Of a stretch of DNA of 64,000 nucleotides, positions 35,701-47,700 are shown one piece after another. How positions within the stretch are numbered: position 1 is the first letter of the stretch; every line of letters begins with the position of its first letter. The notes under the pieces are model-generated. The model was not told the DNA's origin, searched no databases, and was given only the letters and a program-made list of their open reading frames with translations. A program made the translations under genes and the position numbers. This stretch comes from Galbula dea (taxonomy: Eukaryota > Chordata > Aves > Piciformes > Galbulidae), in contig VWZX01006240.1 of NCBI GenBank assembly GCA_013399015.1, positions 428,001-492,000 of the forward strand, read 5' to 3'.

Positions 35701-38700
35701 TGCAACTAGGAGAAAACCTGAGATTAACAAGGTATGGAGAAACCTTGGCAAGAAGGAACTCTGAAACTTGCTAGACAGAAGCTTCCTGGGGTACAATTAA
35801 TTATACAAACTAGTTTCTACTTCATATAGACACACAAAATGGGTTGGGTTATTTCCCCCCCCCCACCCAATCACTGGGTAAACACCTTTCTGCAGTTCTC
35901 AATGGATGGCCATTTTTAGGAAGGTTAGGAAGTGTCATAACTTGTAATCTCCCCCTGCTAGGACTTGTACATATTTAAATACTTTAATGCTGCTTCAAAG
36001 GAGAGTGCTTCAAAGCAGAATCAAAGTGGGAACATATTTTAAAGTGACAGATCTAATAATAAATTGCTCTTTTTGCTCTCCACTTCCAGAAGTGTCCTCA
36101 ACTAAAACATGCATTTATTTACAACTAAAAGGAGCAATCATTTCCTTTTGAGGCAGGAGCAGACAAGCTTAGAAGTCTGAACATGATATTCAAATTACAG
36201 GGATGGATTTGCCAATAGCTGCTCCAGAACCACCTCCAAAAAAGCTGCTCTCAGTTCCCAGCCCTCAACAGTGCTTGAGGTTAAGATGTCTCAACCCTTC
36301 CCAGTTGAGACACAGCTTCATACTCTCAGGGTCAAAGCAACACACAATGCCATTTAGCCAGTAGAGAGGTTCAGATGTTCCCCTCCCATGGACCTCACAA
36401 ATGATAAACATCTTCTGCTCCTCTTCCAGCTCTTCCCCTGCCTTGGATGAGATGCTGGGATGGCAGCCCACCTCCTCCCCGAGCTGCTGCACCACAGACT
36501 TGTTTCTATATCATCAGTTACATAGCAAATGAGTAAGGAAGGAATTCATCTCTCCTCCCTCAAACACTTCCATTGCTTCTAACCTCTCAGGAGGAGTTTC
36601 TGAGTGAAAATGGGAATGTGATCTGCTTGGAGGTTATAGAGTGCCTAGTGTTTGTCCCAACATCACTCCCTCCAGCTCCATACTGAAGAAACAAGGAGCT
36701 TTCCTCACTGCAAATGGCACAGGGACCAAAATCAAAGCAATCTGGAAGTGGCAAACACCCTTTAAACTTTAGAAAAGCTCATAGCCTGTCAGATTGATTG
36801 TATTAGATTGCCATACTTGACTGCATTTGACTTCATTTCTAGTCTAAATCAGACCCTTGGACATCCTCCAGCCTTTCTCACTGACCAAAGAGAAGAACTG
36901 CTGATGTTTTGCTTCACCTAACAACTGCACCTCCAGGGAAGGGGGAGATGGGAGCTTCAGGAAAGAGAAATTATTGACTAGTAACTAAGTACCATAGACA
37001 CTTGGCACAAAAGAAGCCTAAAGGGAGCAATATGCAAATCCAAATCTAAAGGGATTACTCATCCCACGCTGCAGACACTGAGCCTGAAGGGAAGTTTGAG
37101 TTGTGTGCTGTAAGGTTTCAGCTAGGCTGCCCTGCAGAAAGCTGTCTCTGGCATGTTGGGGAATGTCATCCACAGCTGGGATGGTCTGTGAAGCATTCAG
37201 AAAGTTCTCTTTCTAGAGGACAATCACCAGAAGTCACAGCCTCAGCCAAATAGAGGTTGTTTTTTTGTTTGGTTGGTTTTGTGGGTTGGTCTTTTATTTT
37301 CATGTGCTCATCAACCTCAGACTTGGTCTTGAATTCAGGTTTTCTGCCCTCCTTTGAAGTCATTGTCTGATTTCCAGTTTACTTACTCTTATGTCTCTCA
37401 GGCTTGGGGGATTATAAGCTCACTGCCATGTCATCCTAAGAAAATCCTTGTTGCACATCACAGAACCTCCTGAGCTGGAAGGGACCCACAAGGATTACTG
37501 AGTCCAACTCCTGTCCATGCACAGGACAAGCCCTGAGTCACCCCATGTGGCTAAGGGCATTGTCCAAGTGCTTCCTGAATCCCCTGAGAGTTGGTGCCAT
37601 GACTGCATCCCTGAGGAGCCTGTTCCAATGCTCCACCACTCTCTGGGTGAGGAACCTTTGCCTAAGATCTAACCTGCCTCTCCCCTGGCACAGCTTCATG
37701 CCATTCCCCTGGGTCCTGTCCCTAGTCACCAGAGAGAAGAGATCAGCTCCTGCCCCTCCTTCATCTCTAGGTGAGGAAGTTCTAAACTGCAGTGAGGTGT
37801 CCTCTCAGCCTCCTCTTCTCCAGGCTGAACAGACCAAGAGATTTCAGTCTTTCCTCATATGGCTTCTCCTCCAGACCCTTCACCATCTTTGTGGCCTCCT
37901 CTGGAAGCTCTCTAACAACTTGACTCCTTCTTGTATTGTGGTGCCCAGAACTGCACAGACTAGTCAAGGTGAGGCCACACCAGCACCAAGCAGAGTGGGA
38001 CTGTCACTTCTCTTCATCAGCTAGCAATGAAGTGCTGGATGCACCCCAGGACCTGGTTGCCCTTTTGGCTGCCAGGGCACACTGTTGACTCCTATTCAAT
38101 TTGCCATCAATCCTGAATGAGCATGTCTACCTACAGCAGAGCATCTTGTCTAAGATAGTGTCCAAACTTCTTCTAGGATCAGTACAGAACCAAAGACAAA
38201 TCCCAAACCAGATCACTCAGAAAGGCAATTCAGCCCAGCACCTAGATGACCTAATTTGGGTCAGGATGAACTAAACTGCTCTTTGGACATTCCTGACAAC
38301 TGCTCACTAATCACAGAAGTCCAGCTGACCTCTAGATGTCTAAACTAAGGGAGATGAACCTCCTGCTGAGTTATCTCCAACCACACAGCTCACCAACACT
38401 AAAAGATCATTTGACAACAGCTTTGTAGGGGGTTGTGGATGCTTTCTGGCAACAAAAAGTACATCAGGAACAAGGAGAAAACCCCAAGAGCTTCTATGCA
38501 CTTGCATGACAACTAACTTGGACCAGATCTGCAGAGCAAGTGAATGAACAACATTTGCTGAGTAACCCTTAGGACTCCTACTAGTTGTGACACCAGGGCA
38601 TAAAGTCCTACAGATTATTGAAAGCTTCTATTGTCCATATTCTGCTTGTTAAAAAAAACCCCCAAAACCAACCAAAACAAAAACAAAAAAGAAAGAAAGG

Positions 38701-41700
38701 GGGTTGGGGGGGAGAAGAAAAGAAAACTCAGGACAGGATCTCATACTTTCTCATCTTTGTTCTCCCTCTACAAGTTCCTTTGGAAAAGAGGAACTGCAGG
38801 GAAGTTGCAGCCTGAAAGGACACCCTGGATTTTTAACTTCAGCTGGGTCAAGGCAAGTCCTTGTATTGTGCCCCTTGCAAAATCTCTCCTCTTAAGAGCA
38901 AGAACAGTCTTGTTCTCCATTTCCCCTCAACTACGTGAGAGCAGCGATTCAAAATGAGCAACTAATGTTCATATAAACTGCAGCTTAGGTCATCAAAGAG
39001 TTTGAAAGAGCCCAAATGACTTCACTTCCTCAACCCTGGGCTTGTTCCCACATGTGTATGACAGCAAGGAGGAAACAAGCTCTGAAGAAAACAGGAAAAG
39101 TTCCAACTTGCATGCACAGTGTCTGGCAAGAGCTTATTTTTCAAGCTTTCCCACATGAAAGAACCTAAATAATCAAAGCAAGTAAAACCAGAGTTCATAC
39201 TATTAAAATAGGGCCAATTATGTCAGTTAGAACAAATTTAAAGCAAAACTAAGTTGGTAAAGCATGACAGTATGTGAGGCTCTGGCAGACAACACACAGT
39301 GGTGCTGAGAGAGGCTCTAAGAGAAGAGCAAAGACTCAGTGACAGCCAGAGAACATGAACTGGCCAACTTATCTCAGTCCTCAGAGTATAAGGATCTCTC
39401 TCCTTTGCCTATCACCATCAATACCAAGAGATCAGTCTGCTATTACCCCTGGAAGCAGAAGGAAAGGTTAGGTGAGAGAGATTTGAGGGCTTTGCATCCC
39501 CAGAAAGCACTGCTAACAGAACCAATGAGTGCAGTGTGGGAGGAGGAGTCCAAACAGCTCCCAGCTGGTATTTCAATAAGCAAAATCCTACAGGACTCTT
39601 CACTCTGAAAGCATTTCTCATGTTTCATCACAGCACAAGACAATTTGCTTTTCAGGACTAAAGGTATATCAAAGAATGAGTCACAGAACTGAACACAATG
39701 GGAGGAGGGTTTGAAACCAGTGGCATTCACTTTGATTCAAGCATTCCACTGATATTTGATCTGCTTATTATAGCAACACTGAAGCACCAAGACAGATTAA
39801 AGGCAGTTAATTGAGCATGGAAACAAACCCCCAACATTGAATTTGCTGAATCATAAAATTCTCACTGTAGAAGAGCATTCTGATCTACACTGGATTGCCT
39901 GCTACAGATGTAAAAATCTAATTATATTGGTTTATTATGCATCTTAAAAGGATGGACTTAAAATGCATGAACAAAAACCACAGTGGATACAAAACCCAGG
40001 CTGTTTTGGGATCTAGGGAACAGAGGTTCCCACAAGCAAGTCCCTTTCTTATCTTACTACCTGGATAATACCTGTTGTTAGAGATCCAGACCCAGCATTT
40101 CAAAAGGCCTTATTGCCACTGACCTCCAGCAGCAAGACTCTTTTACATGCCTTGGAAAGCTGCAGTCAAATGATTCTTTATTTCTGCTACTCAGAAATCA
40201 GTCAACCAGGATTTGTCACAGCAGCTTGGAAGTTCACCCAGCAGCTGTCAGACTTGGAGGTCAGCTAACAAAAGGTAGAGTGGACACAAATCAAAGGAAG
40301 CACTTGGACTGAGCCATCTCATCTCAGGAAGATCTTGGTTGGTTGGTTTGCTGAGCTGGGTGAGCAGGTTAAATGCCTTCAGATCTCTTAGTGGAGAAGG
40401 CTACAAAGCACAAGATGCACTGAATCTTCCAACAAAGTAAAAAAGAACAAGGAAAGAAAAGTTGACACTCTTAAGCTGCAAATCTTTCAGATGCTATTAC
40501 AAGCTCCTGTAATTAATGAGACCACTGGGAAACTGAGCTGTGTTAAGACCTTGGTTTTGGAAGCTGGCCAAAATCAACTGTTTTAAACAATCATCATCAA
40601 CTTAATTGAGGAAAAGATGCTCATAAAGCAAGAGTGAGAAGCCTTCCAATGGAAGGGGATGGCTAGGATTCTCCCAACACTTGCTGCACTGTCTCAGCAG
40701 CAAGGGCTGCAGGAAAGGGTGGGAATGCAATTGTAACACTACCTGGGGAGAGAAAAAAAAGGCATGACCAGATTGAAGAGATAAGTTAGGATTTTAGGAG
40801 AGAGTCAGGAAGGCTGAGGACACCTCCTGTTCTTTATTTCTTTCCTAGAAAAATGATTTAAAAACAAAAATAAATGTAGGTGCAATGAAATCCAAGTTCT
40901 TGACTGATTGTTATTACAGTTCTCACAGAAAGGCTTTTTTTTTCCTGTGCCCAGAAATTTCTGGACTTCTTTCCTAACTGATTCAATAAGTGGATGGAAA
41001 CATCCCCCTGCCCTGCACATGAACCAAAACACCAGGAGAAGGAAAAAGCTTGATGTTGTTTCCTGCTTCACAGTGAAAAGCAGTGTGCTTATCACCAAGC
41101 ATCCTTCATCTGAGGAGAATAAGGCCTCAGGATATCAAAGAGGGCACTTTGAGCCCAAGAGTCCTTCCAGGTTTGCTTTTATATCCTAGCATTTTATAGC
41201 CTTTTTAGATCCTGAGCTAGGTCAGCTCAGTCAGGCATGCAGGAACTTTTTAGGCCACAGAATGATGTGTTTCTGGAAAACTGTGACCTCCTCAGGCCTT
41301 GCACTGATGAAATTAGAATATTCACAGAAGCACAGAATTATTAAGGTTGGAAGAGAGCTCTAAGATCATCAAGGCCAACCTCAACCTATCAGCACCATGC
41401 CACTAAACCATGGCCCTAAGCAGCACATCTAGATGCTCTTTAAACCCCTCCAGGCTTTAAACCCTCTTTAAACCCCTCCAGGCTTTAAACCCTCTTTAAA
41501 CCCCTCCAGGGTTTGGAGGCAGCCTGGGCCAATGTCTAACAACTCTTGCTGGGAAGAAATATTCCTGCTCTCTAAACTAAACCTCCCCTGGGGCAACTTG
41601 AGGCCATTTCCTCTTGCTGGTAGGCTGGGAGAAGAGTCTGACACCCACCTCACTCCAACCTCCCTTCAGGTAGTTGTAGAGAGAGATGAGGTCTCCCCTG

Positions 41701-44700
41701 AGCCTCCTCTTCCTGAGACCAAGCAAGCCCAGCTCCCACAGCTGCTCTTCACACACCTCTAGGGTCATCAAGTCATAAAACTTCATGCACATGAAGACCA
41801 AACCCATTTCTCTCCTAACTCCTGCACTAGATGTTATTTTGCTACAGAAGAGCTGTGACCTCTTCTTCCCATGTGCTCCAGGAGGTGTTTTGGCCACATT
41901 CTGCTCCTCACCTTCAAAGACATTGCAGGGCTAACAGTACTCAGGAGGAGGAAAGCAGTTCCTCCTCATTTTCAAAGCAGAACAACTGGAATGGTATCCT
42001 GACTCTTTCCACATCATTAGAGCCTAGAGGAACAGATCTGAAATCAGCCAAGCAGCAAAGCTACCAGGAGAGCTGAGTCTGCTAGACTCAGGGCTTTGTT
42101 CTCAGCTGGAAAAGCTATTGCACATGCACACACAAGAGAGGGCTGAGCAGCCTGTTGCTGCTCTTATTTACTACAGCTGGAACCACAAGGCATTAAGGAG
42201 TGACATTTCAATACTCCTATTTTATATTCTAGCTTTAAAAGAAGTTGAGGAAGCAAGAAATAGGGTTTTCTCTACCAAACTGCACCACAGACAAGACTTT
42301 TGGGACTGGGAGAGTGGGTTTGGTCAAGCACATCCACTGACTTTGTGTTCTTGGGTGAGGGAATGGGAAGCACCAAGACACAATGAGGTTTATGGACTAC
42401 AGTTTGCATGAGAAAGGGAAATTATTCTTATTTTTCCCTAAAATTCATCTTTAAGATGAATTGGCAGCCTGGGCCAATGCCTAACAACTCTTGCTGGGAA
42501 GAAACTTTTCCTAATATCCAACCTGAACCTCCTCTGGGGCAACTTGAGGCCATTTCTTCTTGTCCTGTTGTTTTTTTACCAGGGAGAAGAGACCAAGCCC
42601 ATGTCCTTTCAGGGAGTCTCCCCTCAGCCTCCTTTTCCCCAGGCTGAACAACCCCAATTTACATGACCTTTATGTCTTAAACACGACCCAAACCACACCC
42701 CCAGGGTTTCCAATCCATAGGTGACTGGAGCTAACACACACCCTTCATCCCAACTCCCCAGCCAGCTGCAGTGCTCAGTGCCCTTAGGGCAGGCTACAAG
42801 AAACCCAAACCCTCTGTGCTTTCTGACAGCAGTAAACCCAGCTCTGGGCTTTGGTTTCCTAAGTTGTTGTTCTGCCTCTGGAGCTTCCTACCAGCCCCAT
42901 TTTCCACATGCAATTAAGTAATGGTGAGTGAGTTGTTGTACATGACATTTAATTTTCAGTAGCTGGGGAAAGTAAGATGGGAGCTGCAGGCAAGATCATT
43001 AATCTCCTCTGGATCTTCTGTGCTGCCAAAAGCAACTCATTCTTCACCATGCTAATGCTGCTCTTCCATCATTTCTGTGTGTTCTGCACCAGACAGAGGC
43101 AGGCCAGTAAATGTACACATTTATATGCAGTCACCCACAAATGATTACCCTGTTCACAGGTAAGTTGTGGATGTGTGAAGAGTAGAAAACAGGACCAAGT
43201 ATGATGGAGATCTTGGTGAGGGATAAGTGCCCAACAAAAGTCACAGCTGGAACAGCTGGATTTCTGAAATTCCAATCTATTTAAGCCTATGTGAGCAGAA
43301 GGAAAGAGGTGGCTTCTTCCCAGGCCTCCTGCCCAGGGTGGTAAGTCCTTCCTGGACTACAGATTGAGCATCTGGAGTCATCCTCAGTTCACATACAAAG
43401 AGGAAACATGTTCATGCTTAATGTGAAAGAAAAGAGGCCCACAAATCATTCTTATGCAGATGGAAGCTTGGGTTAGCACATTCCCTCCTAGAGAAACCAC
43501 CCCAGGGCTCCTCCTCACAGTCACCTTCCTTCTTCCCTGCTCACTTTTTCCATCCTCTTTTGATGCCCACACAGAGCAATCTCACAAACATCCCCCCAGC
43601 CCATGCTCCCTGCACTCCATCCACACTTGTCTGCTCCTCTCACAGCAGCCCCCACTCCACCTCCAAGACTCTGCACCCTTTTCACTCTCTTGGGTGCTGG
43701 CAGAACAAACCTAAAGCACTTCAGTAAGTTGTGGGAGAAGCAGCTCTTCTGAGGGTGCTCTCAAGCCCCAGCCCTAAGCCAGGCATTTCATGACATCATT
43801 ATTCTTTTTTCTATGACTGAAGAGAATTCTGCAGCTGTCCTGAGAAGAACAGCAAGGAAAAGGTTTCCTAGAGCAGAATCATAGAATCATGATGGTAGGA
43901 AAAGGCCTCTGAGATCACTGAGTCCAACCATCCACCCAACACTCCCATGCTCCCCTCTAACCCATGCCCCCAAGCACCACATCCACATGGTTTCTGAGCT
44001 CTCCCAGGGATGGGGATTCCACCACCTCCCTGGGCAGCCTGGGCCAACACCTCCTAACCCTCCTGATGAAGAAATTCTTCCTGATAGCCCATCTGACCCT
44101 CCCCTGGTGCAGCTTGAAGCCATTTCCTCTGGTCCTATTGCATTTGTTCATGGTTCAGCACTTTGAAAGCAGGCTAAGGATGTCCTGGGATAGGCTCAGG
44201 TGCAAAAGCAAAGGCTTTGCTCAACTCTTCTTACCTTATGAACACTAGCTTGACCTTTGATGGGGCAGTCTTGATGATTGCAGAAGCATTCTGATGACTT
44301 CTTCCATACAAGATCTGGTTGTTTATCTGTTCAGAGAAAAGGAAGATTTGTCATGGAAGTAGAGAAACAGACATTGGGTTCATTTCTATCCCTCAGGCTT
44401 CCAAAGACCCTGTAGGATAAACAGATAAGGTTCAAAATAGAAATCACATTAACTTCTGAGGTTCTTCCAGACAATGTCTATGGAGTGCTGTAGAGACAAA
44501 GACACCAGAGCTGAGGCACCAGGATCCTCTGTTACTCTTAAGGTTGTGTTGACTCCTCAGTTCTGCTGAAGGAAACAGAGCTGATAGCCAGGGAGGTAAA
44601 GGAGAATCTAAGGACATCACTTCTGCTGTGATGGCTCAAACACCCAAGCACAGCACCAGACATCAAATATTACTTTGGACACATTCTCCACATGCAAGCA

Positions 44701-47700
44701 AAGACTGCAGCTTTCAGAGGGACACAGCTTGGCTTTAATACAGGACTTGACTGTCTGTAGGAGCTAGAAGTCTCTTCCCAGTTTGAGGAAGAGAAGCTGC
44801 TTACTGTCTCCCAGTGCCATGCTCAGCAAGTGGGACATCAGCAAGGACCAACAGCATCTCAGAGGAGTTGCTTCCAAGCCAACCAAAAGCAGATTTAGTA
44901 TCACAGCACAAAAAACAACCTGCAGTGTAGAAATGGAATATTGAAAGCCTTTCACTTATTTCCCAGGGAGGTCTTGTGTTTACCACCTTGCTCCACCTTA
45001 GCCTGCTCACAATGCTCTGAGTTTCTTGGGCTTTTGACTCCCCTTTGTGAAGAGGAAAGTTCCTCACCTTTCAGCTCTGGCATTGCACAAACTACAGTCC
45101 TGAAGATCATTTGCAGAATAGAAGGTAGAGATGAAGATCACACTGAATTTAAAGAAAGCAAAAGCTGAGCTGAGTCTAATGGGGGCAAAAAACCACCATG
45201 CCAAGGTGATGAACAACAGCCCTGAGGAATTTCTTAGTTGGACCCTGGTGATGTTCAGATTTACAACTCAGCTGAAGTGACCACTCAGCAAGGTGGTGAA
45301 AGAAAACATCTTCTCCTGTCAGGAGGAAGCAGGACTTCCCAGAGCTGTCTTCCTTCAACCCCAACAGTTGAGGCTGGAATAAGGATCAAGATCACAATGA
45401 TCTGTGGAAGAACAATTCTTTACCTACACCCAAACACCTGTAAACAGAATCCTAGCAACTACCTCAAAGCTACATTTAACATCTTCTGTTGGGTCCAAAA
45501 GAGGCAAAACTTGAAAGATTAAGAAAGAAAAACAAAGAGGAAATGAATAATACTTGGAGTCCTGATGTCAGCTCAGGGCTTCAGCTCACCCCAACTCTTG
45601 CCATCTAAGCAAGAATCAGAGGCTTCCAAGTGTGCAGAATAATCTGCTCTTTAACTCTGTCAAAATTCTCACTCCCAGCATCTTGATTAAATTAATGTAC
45701 CTCTCTGGAGCTGCAGTGTTGCCTTCCAAAGGGAGCAGTCATCTTCATTTCAATGCTGCATTGCCTTTTTTTTGCTGTCTCCCCCTCTTAATTGACAACA
45801 TCATATTTGCATTCACATTTGATACACCAAGGCTGTTGAAAACAATAATGATCAGGGAGTCCAGGAACAATTTCCTAGTGACTACAGAAGGACTTTTTGT
45901 TTCTGAGACTGTTTGTGTTGGAATCAGTCAGACCAGAACTGGCCAAGTCTTACAGCCTGGTGTCATCCTGGCTTTTTGGTCCACTTCACAAGACTCCTGT
46001 CTGATTTGCAGTGGGTCAAACCAAGAAGCAAGTTAAATAAGGACAACACAGAGACAAGAATCAACTCCCTAACACTTAATTATTCATTCAGACTGAACTG
46101 CAAACCATTTACCTACCAAGTTGCTTACTGAAGAAAGAGAGAGCCAAGAAAGGTCTACAAGAGTCTGAGCTGGCCTGAAATGATCAGCACTGAAGAAACA
46201 GCATGACCTGACCATCTGAAAGTGTTTAATATGTCACCCTGACAGGAAAAAAAGTTCTTCCTCATGTTTAGATGGAACTTCCTGCTCATTGCCTTGTGTC
46301 CTACTGCTTGGCACCATCCAGAAGAGCCTGGCTCCATCCTCTTGCCACCCACCCTCCCTTAAGAAGTCACATCCTAGGTCACACCTGGTTAATCCAAGAC
46401 ATTTCCAAATCTGATGGCAAAACTGAATGCTCAGTTGCATTCTGGCTTCAAGCTGGACTTGAAACTTGCAGGGAGTTTGTTGACTTAATTTCTCTAAGCT
46501 GGCAAATAAATTATTCCCTGGGAATACTGAGTGCTTTACAAATTGTTTGGGTTTAGGTAAATTACCATCAATTTTTCTAAACAGCAGACTTCTTAGATTA
46601 AAATTTATAGTCTTTACTCTGGCTAAATTAATCCTATTCACTAGATGTATCAAATAGTCCAGAATTTAATTAGCTGTGAGCTGGGTCTGTAACTTATAAT
46701 TATTTAATTACACCAAAATGAAAGGATAATTAAAGTAATATATCTCCACAAGGTTTTGGACTGTCCCACCCATAGTTATTACAGCCAGTATTAATTGTTC
46801 TTTTTTCTTGAAAACAAAAAAAGGGTCACTTTCTTCTGCAAAGCAAATTAATCACAGAATGTTAGGAGTTGGAAGGGACCTCCAAAGATCATCTAGTCCA
46901 ATCCCCACTGCCACAGCAGGATTCCCTAGACCAGGGCACACAGAAACATGTCCAGATGGGTTTTGAATCTCTCCAGAGAAGGAGACTCCACAACCTCTCT
47001 GGGCAGTCTGGGCCAGTGCTCTGGCACCTCAACTGGGAAAACATTTGGTCTCCTGTGCTTCAGCTTCCAGCCATTGCCCCTTGTTTTGTCACTGGGTTCC
47101 ACTGAGAAGAGCCTGACCCCATCCTCCTGACACCCACCCTTCACATATTTAAAAGCATAGATGAGGTCACCCCTTAGCCTCCTCTTCTCCAAGCTAAAGA
47201 GACCCAGTTCCTTCAGCCTTTCCTCATCAGGAAGATGTTCCAGCCCCTTCAGCATCTTGGTGGCTCTGGGCTGGACTCTTTCCAGCAGTTCCCTGTCCTT
47301 CTGAAACTGAGGGGCCCAGAACTGGACACAATATTCCAGATGTGGCCTCACCAGGGTAGAGTAAAGAGGGAGAAGAACCTCTCTTGACCTACTAACCACA
47401 CCCCTTCTAATCCACCCCAGAATCCCATTGGCCTCCTGGCCACCAGAGCACACTGCTGGCTCATGGTCATCCTTCCATCCACCAGGACCCCCAGATCCCT
47501 TTCCCCTTCCCTGCTCTCCAACAGCTCAGTCCCCAACCTATCCTGATCCATGGGCTTGGTCTTTCCCAGGTGCAAAACTCAACACTTGCCCTTGTTGAAT
47601 TCCATTCAATGTCTCCCTGCCCAACTCTCCAGCCTAAGTCACACTGAATGTAATGTTCCCTTAACTTAAGATCCCACAGCTATGAGCAAAGCACAAAAGC

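Larger units (their letters stand above)
34346..44234 (-). other. PATJ 9.9-kb intron after PDZ7
   Basis: It contains CR1 fragments at 34365, 35424, 37457, 41330, 42462 and 43873, and an A/C-rich tract at 38650-38727. The stretches 35480-37450 and 38730-41300 hold nothing I recognise. Confidence 0.75.

Noticed and set aside
45632..46036. 134-codon open frame on the plus strand
   Set aside because: There is no recognisable family and no promoter or splice signals. Composition matches the surrounding intron.
46926..47453. 175-codon minus-strand frame as a host gene
   Set aside because: The sequence is the C-terminal part of CR1 ORF2, a LINE remnant.
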